Positions 1 through 6,241 of a stretch of DNA of 8,436 bases are shown here, in pieces (position 1 is the stretch's first letter; every line of letters starts with the position of its first letter). Under the pieces are notes generated by a model, which saw only the letters and a list, made by a program, of their open reading frames with translations, searched no databases and was not told the DNA's origin. Both the position numbers and the translations under genes were made by a program. The DNA comes from Deltaproteobacteria bacterium (GTDB lineage: Bacteria; Desulfobacterota; Desulfobacteria; Desulfobacterales; BuS5). Where the stretch lies: contig JAGGWL010000138.1 in the NCBI GenBank assembly GCA_021157555.1, positions 1 through 8,436 of the forward strand. The letters run 5' to 3'.

Positions 1-39
1 CATCGACGCTTAAAATGTAAAGTTATTTTTGTGCGAGTC

Positions 40-336
40 CTAAGCCAACATACGATCAATCCAATAATCAGGGCGTCTATGGCAGTGAGCAACAGCAATT
101 ACGTATATATAATCTTTTTCAATCGAATATATTATTTTATATGGAAATTTATGGAGTAGATGTCTTCGCAAGTCATCTTTTTCTTTTGGCCAAGCATAAG
201 GATATTCCCGAATTCTACGGATACCGGCTTTTACCTCACTTTTAAATCTTTTCCCCAGCCCCTTTATTTCAATATCATAGAATCCAACTGCATCGTTTAT
301 TTCCAGTTTAGCGAGTTTGTCGAAAAAAACCTTCAT
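40..336 (-). CDS. ParE/RelE-family toxin of a type II toxin-antitoxin pair
   Basis: A 98-residue protein of the ParE/RelE toxin superfamily. The pattern is typical: an N-terminal helix with NDAVGFYD (residues 14-21), GLGKRF (26-31), a helix ending IRRIREYP (39-46), then the strand-rich core RRHLLHKFPYKIIYSI (57-72) and IYVIAVAHCHRRPDYW (77-92). Length fits the family, so the gene looks intact. Family members poison either DNA gyrase (ParE type) or ribosome-bound mRNA (RelE type). The sequence does not decide between them, although the FPY-IIY and AVAH-RRP-YW pattern is common in toxins annotated RelE/ParE. Its ATG lies 2 bp after the antitoxin stop, so the two are probably translated together; only a weak purine stretch (GGAAAAG) precedes the start, inside the antitoxin end. 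Family is confident; the cellular target is unknown. Confidence 0.9.
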   Translation of the reverse strand: MKVFFDKLAKLEINDAVGFYDIEIKGLGKRFKSEVKAGIRRIREYPYAWPKEKDDLRRHLLHKFPYKIIYSIEKDYIYVIAVAHCHRRPDYWIDRMLA

Positions 337-338
337 AA

Positions 339-551
339 TTATAATTCTTTTCCGAAAACGTCTTTAAAAGAAATTCCGGTTGTTTTTCCGTTTCGATGAG
401 CTATTAATCTTTTTTCCGCTTCTTCAGCCCAAATAGTATCTATGTCTTTGTTTGGTTCATCAATAGTACGAATTAGTCCATCAATTAATAGAAATCGTTC
501 TTGAGGTTTTAAAAGAATGGCTTTTTTTAATAAAGATTCACAGTTTTCCAT
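339..551 (-). CDS. Antitoxin, putative addiction module component family
   Basis: A 70-residue acidic protein matching the small addiction-module antitoxin family (TIGR02574/PF09720 type). It has an N-terminal helical segment rich in Leu, Ile and Lys (residues 6-30) with the KPQERFLLIDGL pattern. The hallmark W-x2-E-x3-R-x6-G follows at W41, E44, R48 and G55, and then the short tail SFKDVFGKEL. Such proteins bind and neutralise the cognate ParE/RelE toxin through the C-terminal part and commonly help repress their own promoter. The start is supported by GAAAGG about 6 bases upstream of the ATG. It precedes the toxin by 2 bp, the usual antitoxin-first order. A perfect inverted repeat 40 bp upstream (591-611) is a candidate operator. 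Family assignment is by motif and neighbour. Confidence 0.88.
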   Translation of the reverse strand: MENCESLLKKAILLKPQERFLLIDGLIRTIDEPNKDIDTIWAEEAEKRLIAHRNGKTTGISFKDVFGKEL

Positions 552-590
552 TTTTTACCTTTCAATAAATATTTGAGTGAAGCTACATCC

Positions 591-611
591 ATATTCAACA
601 CATTTGAATAT
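591..611 (-). promoter_or_regulatory. Candidate operator palindrome of the toxin-antitoxin operon
   Basis: A perfect inverted repeat with 8-bp arms (ATATTCAA and TTGAATAT) around a 5-base centre lies 40 bp upstream of the antitoxin start. On the minus strand the right arm contains TTGAAT, which is followed after 16 bp by TCAAAT. Each box matches four of six bases of a sigma-70 promoter, so the palindrome would overlap the -35 box. Autorepression of toxin-antitoxin operons through such palindromes is well established for related modules. The symmetry is seen; the function is inferred. Confidence 0.5.
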
Positions 612-646
612 TGCTGAGATATTACATTAAAATTTAAACAATTCCT

Positions 647-1720
647 TCAGGTCTGCAATTTCCTGCCGGATGAGATATAGACACCCCTCGCCTTGTTCTT
701 GATCTTACCCTGCCTTTTGGCCCTGTTGATAAAATTTCGTATCTGTTGCTCTTCGATCCCGGTTTTTTCTTTTATCATGGCAACATTAACCCCTTTTTTG
801 CTTCTCCTGATGACTCCTGCAACCATGTCAAACGGGGACTTTTTCGCCCCTTTCTTTTTTATCGTCCGGCTTGTGGTCTTTTTATTTTTTGCCGTACTCT
901 TTTTTGCAGCAGAACTTAATTTCTTCCCGGCTGAGCCTTTGGCCGTGCTTATCTCCTTTTTTTCGGTCTCCTTTTTCCCGGCAGAAAAAGGGGCGTCATC
1001 CATATCAATGCCGAAGAGATCCTCAATATCTGCTTCCTTGATGACTCTTTTACTTTTCTTCCCGGCCTTTGCAAGCAGCTTTCGACTTTCGTCCTTTACT
1101 GCCTGAGCTACCAGGTCCTTCATCGCAACCTTTCTCAGGCTGAAAAATAGGCCTGGATTTTCATCCAGTCTGGCACTGATTCCGTAAAGAGTGGCAGCCA
1201 CATGCTTGCACATATCAGCCCAATCGGGGCAAGAGCAGTCAAATTCAATCTCTTCAGGTGAAGGAAACAGACCCACACCCTGAGCCATAAATATTTCGCT
1301 CAAGGCCTTTGGGAATTTTCCGGCCAGAAGCTCCTCAAATGATTCCAGCTTGCCTTTACAAGCAGATACGATATTTTGCCAGGTTTTTTTATTTATGGGC
1401 CTGATCTTGATGCTTACAGTATATGGCCTGGCCCTCGACCCTTGCACCAGGGATTCGACCTTTCCCGGTTCTATTCGAAGATCAAGTACCGCGCCATGAC
1501 GCACGTAGCTTCGTCCTCTACCGATTCTATTACTGTAATCCGCATACCGTTCCAGATTACGATTCCACGACTTGCCCCACCAGGTACTTGCGATGGTGCG
1601 TCCCTCAATATAAACCGGCATGATGTCAGGATTTTTCTTTTTAAGCTGCTTTAGTTTCTTGGCCGCCTTGGCCGTTTTTTCCGCAACAGATACATAACGG
1701 GGGTACCGAAAATAGCTCAT
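647..1720 (-). CDS. SWIM zinc-finger protein with H1-like basic linker and C-terminal winged-helix-like segment
   Basis: A 357-residue partner of the adjacent SNF2 ATPase. The N-terminal half holds the block conserved in bacterial SWIM proteins of the YwqB kind: TWWGKSWNRNLE (46-57), RGRSYVRHGAVLDLRI (68-83) and VQGSRARPYTVSIKI (92-106). The SWIM finger CxCx6CxH follows at C162, C164, C171 and H173, and is a predicted zinc-binding nucleic-acid or protein interaction module. Residues about 247-296 are a low-complexity Lys/Ala/Ser/Thr stretch like a histone H1 tail. Residues about 297-350 (from FDMVAGVIRRSKKG to KARGVYI) have the helix-turn-helix and basic-wing look of a small winged helix. The gene starts 13 bp after the SNF2 stop, so it is co-transcribed. 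Its ribosome-binding site is weak, which suggests translational coupling. The SWIM call is secure; the C-terminal fold and DNA binding are inferred. The biological role is unknown. Confidence 0.88.
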   Translation of the reverse strand: MSYFRYPRYVSVAEKTAKAAKKLKQLKKKNPDIMPVYIEGRTIASTWWGKSWNRNLERYADYSNRIGRGRSYVRHGAVLDLRIEPGKVESLVQGSRARPYTVSIKIRPINKKTWQNIVSACKGKLESFEELLAGKFPKALSEIFMAQGVGLFPSPEEIEFDCSCPDWADMCKHVAATLYGISARLDENPGLFFSLRKVAMKDLVAQAVKDESRKLLAKAGKKSKRVIKEADIEDLFGIDMDDAPFSAGKKETEKKEISTAKGSAGKKLSSAAKKSTAKNKKTTSRTIKKKGAKKSPFDMVAGVIRRSKKGVNVAMIKEKTGIEEQQIRNFINRAKRQGKIKNKARGVYISSGRKLQT

Positions 1721-1733
1721 AATTTTCTGAATC

Positions 1734-4409
1734 TCATAAAGTCAGCTTAAAAATCTCTATCAGCTCTTTGTCTTTCATCTCCGTTAACCAGGCATTTCCG
1801 CTGGCGGTTATAACATCCCGGGACAACCGCATTTTTTCTTCAAGCATCATGTCGATTCTTTCTTCAACAGTACCCTTGGTCAAGAATTTATGCACGATTA
1901 CGTTTTTTTTCTGCCCTATCCTGAATGCCCTGTCTGTTGCCTGGTTTTCAACAGCTGGGTTCCACCACCTGTCAAAATGAATCACATGGTTAGCTTCAGT
2001 AAGATTCAACCCGACGCCTCCAGCCTTTAAAGATAGAACCATAAAGGGAATATAGCGTCGGTTTTGAAATTCAGCAATAATTTTTTTCCTCTTCCCAACC
2101 GGAATGCTGCCATGCAGTACGACCCCTTTTCGTTTAAAAATGTCCTCCAGAAGATTAGCCAGCGGTTCCGTCATCTCCTTAAACTGTGTAAAGATCAGGA
2201 CCTTTTCCCTCTTCTCCATGATGGTTTCGCAGATTTCACGGAGCCTTGAAAATTTTCCACTCTCCTTTTCATTAAAGCTACCTGTCCCCAGATATTGATC
2301 CGGATGATTGCATATCTGTTTGAATTTCATGAGGGATGATAAAATCAGGCCCTTTCTTTGGATTCCTTCTGTTTCGGTAATGATCTCCTTTATATCTTTG
2401 ACCAGATTCTTGTACAAAATGACCTGTTTTTTGGAAAGTTGGGTATAGGTCTTCATTTCGATTTTTTCCGGCAAATCGGATATCACGGATTTATCGGTTT
2501 TCATACGTCTCAGAACATAAGGGCTTATAAGCTTGCGCAGCCTTGAATATCCCGATGGATTATTGCTTAACTTTTTTGAAAATTTTTTAAACTCCCGGGT
2601 ATTTCCAAGGAGTCCCGAGTTTAAGAAATCAAAAAGGGACCATAGGTCGGAAAGCCGGTTCTCTATTGGAGTTCCGGTCATAATAATCTTGTTGAAAGAG
2701 GTAAGCTGTTTGATCATCCTTGTCTGTTTTGTCCCTGGATTCTTGATCGCCTGAGCCTCATCCAGGATGATGTAGTTCCATGAATAGTCCCGAAGCCATT
2801 CATATCTTTGAGCCATGGCATAGGTAGTAATGACAAGATCAAAGGAATTTAAATATTTTTTATCATAATCCCTGTTTTTTTTTATTGAACCTGCCTGTGG
2901 GTGGGCAATCATACAATTAATATCCGGGGAAAAGTTCAGGATTTCATTTACCCAGTTGGAGATCAGGGATGCAGGGATGATCAGGAGGCTGGCCTTGTTT
3001 GTTTTTTTTTGCCTCCCTGCCTCCGATTTCAATACGCTCAAAAAGGCCAGAATCTGAATGGTCTTGCCAAGGCCCATGTCGTCGGCCAGACAGGCTCCGA
3101 ACTGAAGCGAATGCAGGAAATAGAGCCAGTTTAAACCCCTTTGTTGATATTCCCTTAGCTCTCCCCTGAACCCTTTGCCGGGACTTACTGAAGTAATATG
3201 CTTAGGATTAAGCAGCTTGCCAAGGACTGAATCAAGCCATTTTCCATGAGATATTTGCACTTCTATGTCGGAATTTTCGGTATCGAGCAATTTTTCAGGG
3301 GCAAGCTCCAGGCGGAGGGCCTCTTTTAAAGTGAGGCCATCTTTTTCCATCATTTTTCTTGCATTTTCATAGGCGTCAAGGGTCTGCCTCAGCTTTTCCG
3401 GATCTACGGCCACCCACTTACCTTTTATAAAGGCAAGCCCTTCTGATTCATCCAGCAGTTGCCGTGCCTCTTTCTCCGAAATCCGGATGCCTCCCAAATA
3501 GATTTGAGGTTTAAAATTCAAGATTGCATCCAGCCCTACAAAAGAGGGTTTTGAATCCCCCACACTGAAATTGAGGCCTACTCTTGAGACGTTCCCTTTC
3601 CACCAGTTCGGAATTCTGCATAAAATTCCTGATTCCTCGTAAAAAGGGATCTCTTTAAGAAAGGTATAGGCCTCCTTTGAAGTCCAGGCCAGGGGATGAA
3701 ATAGCTCCCCGGTCTCCAGCAGGTCGGCCACAAGACTGCTTTGCTTTGCCGCCCCATAGACTGTAGAAAGAAGTTCCAGCAGCTTTTTGTTATCATTTCC
3801 ATACTCTTGCAGAGCATGCTTCAGGGGAAGATGCCTGGACTTTCCTTTCAGGTTCAGACTGGTCGAATAGGTTGCCATGAAGGCAAAGGGAAGCTCGATA
3901 CTCTTGTTTTCAACAAGATGGAAAAAGACCCTGCCTACAAGGTGTATATTCGGGCTGTAACCCCTAATAAAATCCTCAACACTCCCCTCATGGGATTGGA
4001 TCAGATTGCAAAATATCCGGTTTAATCTTGCCCAGAGGTCTTCAAGCAGTTCAGCCTTCAGATATTCCGACCCGGTAACGAGAGGAGCGCTGTCTATACG
4101 TTCGCTTATTTCCCCTGCTTCTATAGGGAGTTGGACCTTATCCCGAAGGAGTTCCAGGTCGGGAGTCCGGCTTAGCTTTTCAGCAAAAAAAGAAGCAAAT
4201 TCCCTCAAGAATTCCAGGGAAGGAGAAAGCTGCACCTGACGATCACAAAACCCCAGAAAAAGAAGCCAGGAATCATCATCGGGGGAAAAGCGCCTATCTA
4301 TCTCCTTCTGAAGCAGGCTGCTGCTTTTATTTTCAGCCCCTTTATCATCTGTCCATTCCAGCTCCAGCGAACCGCCTGGCATAAAAACAGCATTGAGGAC
4401 TTGTTTCAT
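1734..4409 (-). CDS. SNF2-family DNA-dependent ATPase/helicase with DUF3670-like domain
   Basis: An 891-residue Swi2/Snf2 motor. The C-terminal half shows all ATPase motifs: ELREYQQRGLNWL (417-429), Walker A DDMGLGKT (443-450), LLIIPASLISNW (475-486), Walker B DEAQ (550-553), TGTPIENRLSDLWSLFDFL (578-596), KVLIFTQF (736-743), SLKAGGVGLNL (793-803) and QATDRAFRIGQ (823-833) with its arginine finger. Upstream, residues about 265-395 match the SNF2-associated DUF3670 pattern (FKPQIYLGGIRISEKEARQLL, then GKWVAVDPEKL). The first 260 residues are family-specific and have no motif I recognise. Such enzymes use ATP to translocate on duplex DNA and remodel or displace bound proteins rather than unwind strands. 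The start is fixed by a strong AAAAGGAGG at 4421-4429, 11 bases before the ATG. It heads an operon with the SWIM gene, the same pairing as Bacillus YwqA/YwqB. The precise substrate is unknown. Confidence 0.95.
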   Translation of the reverse strand: MKQVLNAVFMPGGSLELEWTDDKGAENKSSSLLQKEIDRRFSPDDDSWLLFLGFCDRQVQLSPSLEFLREFASFFAEKLSRTPDLELLRDKVQLPIEAGEISERIDSAPLVTGSEYLKAELLEDLWARLNRIFCNLIQSHEGSVEDFIRGYSPNIHLVGRVFFHLVENKSIELPFAFMATYSTSLNLKGKSRHLPLKHALQEYGNDNKKLLELLSTVYGAAKQSSLVADLLETGELFHPLAWTSKEAYTFLKEIPFYEESGILCRIPNWWKGNVSRVGLNFSVGDSKPSFVGLDAILNFKPQIYLGGIRISEKEARQLLDESEGLAFIKGKWVAVDPEKLRQTLDAYENARKMMEKDGLTLKEALRLELAPEKLLDTENSDIEVQISHGKWLDSVLGKLLNPKHITSVSPGKGFRGELREYQQRGLNWLYFLHSLQFGACLADDMGLGKTIQILAFLSVLKSEAGRQKKTNKASLLIIPASLISNWVNEILNFSPDINCMIAHPQAGSIKKNRDYDKKYLNSFDLVITTYAMAQRYEWLRDYSWNYIILDEAQAIKNPGTKQTRMIKQLTSFNKIIMTGTPIENRLSDLWSLFDFLNSGLLGNTREFKKFSKKLSNNPSGYSRLRKLISPYVLRRMKTDKSVISDLPEKIEMKTYTQLSKKQVILYKNLVKDIKEIITETEGIQRKGLILSSLMKFKQICNHPDQYLGTGSFNEKESGKFSRLREICETIMEKREKVLIFTQFKEMTEPLANLLEDIFKRKGVVLHGSIPVGKRKKIIAEFQNRRYIPFMVLSLKAGGVGLNLTEANHVIHFDRWWNPAVENQATDRAFRIGQKKNVIVHKFLTKGTVEERIDMMLEEKMRLSRDVITASGNAWLTEMKDKELIEIFKLTL

Positions 4410-4535
4410 TACCGGTTAAGCCTCCTTTTCAGAAATAAGCAGGAACTGGCAAATGGAATGATGGTGGCTCACGACGGCCCCATTAAAACGTTCCCTTTGA
4501 GAGGATCTGGTGCCCCCCCCCTGGTGTCGGTAGGT
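4410..4535. other. Spacer before the SNF2 operon with a C9 (G9) homopolymer
   Basis: This 126-bp gap separates the methyltransferase stop from the SNF2 start. It contains nine consecutive C at 4513-4521 (G on the transcribed minus strand), flanked by CTGGTG on both sides (4507-4512 and 4521-4526). The SNF2 ribosome-binding site is at 4421-4429. I see no convincing hairpin-plus-T terminator for the methyltransferase and no strong promoter match, so read-through from upstream is possible. Confidence 0.6.
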
Positions 4536-5189
4536 CTACTTTTTGTTGAGCAATATCACATCAGTTGCGACGAAGTCGAGTTCGGCATTGAAGCGCTGGG
4601 CAAGGTATTCAAAGGTGCGTTGACTATAAAAGCAAATATGCGTCATGTCACGAATATAGTGCCATTGGCTGAAAGCGTGTTCATCTATCACCAGCTTAGT
4701 CATAATGCCCAGCCAGCCGCCTCTGTTTAACATCTTAAACAACGCAGCAAATTCCCTATTGGGATCGTGCATATGTTCCACTACTTCAGTGGCACATATG
4801 AAATCATAATTTTTATAAAACACCGAAGGATCGTTGTAATAAACCGGGTCATAGAGATCCATCTGCTGACCTTGCTCTTCTAACATGACCGACAGGGTCG
4901 GGCCTGAACCACAACCAAAATCCAGGCCCTTTTGCTTTGAATCCAGCTTCTCCAATAGTGGTGTACTTAAACGAGACAGAAATTGTCGATAGCCCTGATC
5001 CTGTGCATCGTTTTCATGCAAATCATAAATTGCCCTTTCATTTTTGGCGCTAAGCCAATAGCACTTGTGGACAAAGACCAACTTACAATAAAAACAACGC
5101 AAGTAAATTCTATTTTTATCCTCGTAAAATGAAATTAAATCTTCACTACTGCACAAAGGACAATGGGGCTCATCGAAGTTGGTTTTCAT
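4536..5189 (-). CDS. Class I SAM-dependent methyltransferase with N-terminal zinc-finger-like segment
   Basis: A 217-residue protein. The N-terminus has two cysteine pairs, CPLC (C10, C13) and CFYC (C32, C35), which suggest a small zinc ribbon. The Rossmann methyltransferase core follows: motif I LDFGCGSGP (89-97) for S-adenosylmethionine, the acidic end of strand 2 (DLYDP, 111-115), YDFICATEVVEHMHDP (128-143) and the motif IV-VI region MLNRGGWLGIMTKL (153-166). The tail HYIRDMTHICFYSQRTFEYLA (177-197) is typical of the Methyltransf_23/UbiG-like group. There is no NPPY or DPPY motif, so it is unlikely to be a DNA adenine or N4-cytosine methylase; the substrate cannot be predicted. AGG lies 9 bases before the ATG. 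It lies 102 bp downstream of the DUF1456 gene on the same strand and may be co-transcribed with it. Fold is confident; role is unknown. Confidence 0.88.
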   Translation of the reverse strand: MKTNFDEPHCPLCSSEDLISFYEDKNRIYLRCFYCKLVFVHKCYWLSAKNERAIYDLHENDAQDQGYRQFLSRLSTPLLEKLDSKQKGLDFGCGSGPTLSVMLEEQGQQMDLYDPVYYNDPSVFYKNYDFICATEVVEHMHDPNREFAALFKMLNRGGWLGIMTKLVIDEHAFSQWHYIRDMTHICFYSQRTFEYLAQRFNAELDFVATDVILLNKK

Positions 5190-5291
5190 TTATTTCAGAC
5201 CTGTTTTTCCAAATCCTGGTCGTATATTCAGCCCCATAGAATTGAGAACAATAAATCGTAGATTAACACACCTTTGACATCTTTCAACAAA

Positions 5292-5783
5292 CTACTTCTG
5301 CTTGAACCCTGCTTTCGATTTAATGTTAGCGCGATATTTAAGCTGCACACCCTTTAGAAAATTACGCAAGATCTGATCTTTACAATCACGATAGTGGCTA
5401 TTACCAGGCTTACGAAAAAACGCACTTAATTCGTGTTTACTTATGCGAAAATCAGCTATGTCCATAATCTTCAATATATCTTCAGATTTTAGATTTAATG
5501 CGATTTTTAATTTTCTAAAGATGATATTGTTAGTTAAATGCTGCTCCGGCTCGGATTGTGGTCCTTCTTTTTTGCCTCGTTTATCGTTAATAAAACCATT
5601 CAAAAAAATCGCCAGATGAGTGTCGCTGCAATTTTGATAAGCAGGATTATCATCTTTTTTTAACCATGCGCTGATCTGCTTCCGCGTTACCTGATGATCA
5701 GCCAAGCTGAATAAAGTAATCATTTTTGAATCGCTAAAGTCGAAGATGTAACGGATACGGCGCAAAATATCATTATTAGTCAT
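5292..5783 (-). CDS. yehS: YehS-type DUF1456 protein
   Basis: A 163-residue protein resembling Escherichia coli YehS throughout, by my recall of that sequence. It is an internal duplication. Repeat 1 (residues about 3-65) starts NNDILRRIRYIF and contains QISAWLKKDDNPAYQNC and FLNGFI. Repeat 2 (about 85-147) starts NNIIFRKLKIAL and contains ELSAFFRKPGNSHYRDC and FLKGVQ. The repeats are joined by a KRGKKEG-SEPEQ linker like that of YehS. The reading frame is open 12 codons further upstream (to 5819), but I place the start at the MTNND methionine because the family begins there and the extension runs into a tandem repeat. No good ribosome-binding site is visible. The molecular function of DUF1456 is not established to my knowledge. 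The tail after residue 150 is basic and probably disordered. Confidence 0.9.
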   Translation of the reverse strand: MTNNDILRRIRYIFDFSDSKMITLFSLADHQVTRKQISAWLKKDDNPAYQNCSDTHLAIFLNGFINDKRGKKEGPQSEPEQHLTNNIIFRKLKIALNLKSEDILKIMDIADFRISKHELSAFFRKPGNSHYRDCKDQILRNFLKGVQLKYRANIKSKAGFKQK

Positions 5784-5811
5784 AAGAATACCACGATCTA
5801 AATTGCACAGG

Positions 5812-5854
5812 AATAGCAAGCTATTTCGAGGTCTAATAGCAAGCTAATTCGAGG
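5812..5854. repeat. Two 20-bp direct repeats with palindromic core
   Basis: Two copies (5812-5831 and 5835-5854) of a 20-bp unit differ at one base and start 23 bp apart, roughly two helical turns. The first copy contains the perfect palindrome AATAGC-AA-GCTATT; the second keeps TAGC-AA-GCTA. They lie 29-71 bp upstream of the DUF1456 start. That is a plausible position for a regulator binding site, but function is not shown. Confidence 0.8.
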
Positions 5855-5860
5855 CCTTTT

Positions 5861-5896
5861 ATAAAATCCAGTATAAAATCCAGTATAAAATTCGGT
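5861..5896. repeat. Three tandem 12-bp repeats
   Basis: The unit ATAAAATCCAGT occurs at 5861-5872 and 5873-5884 exactly, and as ATAAAATTCGGT at 5885-5896 (two changes). On the minus strand each of the first two copy junctions reads TATACT, a -10-like hexamer, but no matched -35 box sits at the right distance. It directly follows the paired 20-bp repeats. Confidence 0.8.
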
Positions 5897-5946
5897 GTGA
5901 ATAAGGATTGTGCAAATACAGCCTGAAGATGAAATGGCAAAATATT

Positions 5947-5975
5947 AAATTATTTTTAAGCAAGCCCCAAGTCAA
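5947..5975 (-). promoter_or_regulatory. Weak candidate promoter toward the DUF1456 gene
   Basis: On the minus strand TTGACT (5970-5975) is followed after 17 bp by TAATTT (5947-5952). The -35 box matches five of six consensus bases but the -10 only three of six. A second TTGACT lies just upstream on the same strand. A transcript from here would have a leader of about 160 bases that contains both repeat sets. Confidence 0.25.
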
Positions 5976-6110
5976 GCAAAAAAACAGTCAAGACTATAAT
6001 CATAACCGGATTTATTTTTCTAATAGACCCATATAACAACTGAACAAAAATGGAAAAAAAGTCCACTGGTAATTTTTTTTAAAAATTTTCATATCTTGCA
6101 AAAAAAATCG

Positions 6111-6139
6111 TTGTCGTATATCAAATATCCGGCTAGCAT
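6111..6139 (+). promoter_or_regulatory. Weak candidate promoter for the ABC-F gene
   Basis: TTGTCG (6111-6116) and TAGCAT (6134-6139) are separated by 17 bp, and each matches four of six sigma-70 consensus bases. It lies about 100 bp upstream of the ABC-F start and just before the palindrome at 6157-6182, which would fall in the 5' leader. This is only a pattern match in an AT-rich region. Confidence 0.3.
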
Positions 6140-6156
6140 CTTAAGGTGGAATAATT

Positions 6157-6182
6157 CGTTCCCACGCTTCTGCGTAGAAACG
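6157..6182. repeat. Imperfect GC-rich palindrome in the ABC-F leader
   Basis: Arms CGTTCCCACGC (6157-6167) and GCGTAGAAACG (6172-6182) pair at nine of eleven positions around a 4-base loop. I recall close relatives (CGTTCCCACGC...GCGTGGGAACG) as dispersed palindromic repeats in several proteobacterial genomes, so this is probably a decayed copy. It would form a hairpin about 60 bases upstream of the ABC-F start codon. There is no T-run after it. Confidence 0.6.
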
Positions 6183-6241
6183 TATAAGTTGCAAAGCAGA
6201 CAACCAAGGTGAATTCGTAAAAATATGAGGAAATTTAAGGG

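Larger units (their letters stand above)
5784..6241. other. Divergent AT-rich intergenic region
   Basis: This 458-bp spacer lies between the DUF1456 gene (leftward) and the ABC-F gene (rightward). It holds the two repeat sets at 5812-5896, weak promoter candidates in both directions, A/T homopolymer runs around 6050-6110 and a GC-rich imperfect palindrome at 6157-6182. The only small reading frame I noted, 35 codons at 5929-6036, lacks a ribosome-binding site and any recognisable sequence. No RNA gene was recognised. Confidence 0.7.

Noticed and set aside
693..1106. 137-codon plus-strand frame with hydrophobic, membrane-like sequence
   Set aside because: The Phe/Leu-rich stretches are the reverse reading of the Lys-rich linker of the SWIM protein, not a real membrane protein.
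2752..2763. DEAQ instead of DEAH in the SNF2 Walker B motif
   Set aside because: DEAQ is a usual form in bacterial SNF2 proteins and does not suggest loss of activity.
4401..4730. 109-codon plus-strand frame antisense to the methyltransferase end
   Set aside because: It mostly mirrors the methyltransferase coding strand, has no recognisable family pattern, and its 5' end overlaps the SNF2 start.
1734..5189. SNF2 ATPase plus methyltransferase as a DISARM-like defence system
   Set aside because: The methyltransferase lacks DNA-methylase motifs such as NPPY or a PC dipeptide, and no DrmA/DrmB-type genes are present.
5784..5819. Upstream 12-codon extension of the DUF1456 gene
   Set aside because: Family members begin at the MxxNDIL segment, and the extension overlaps the first 20-bp repeat.
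5812..5896. CRISPR array
   Set aside because: Repeats are too short, spacing between the 20-bp units is only 3 bp, and no cas genes are present.
5929..6036. 35-codon plus-strand reading frame in the divergent spacer
   Set aside because: No ribosome-binding site, no recognisable motif, and such short frames are expected by chance in AT-rich DNA.
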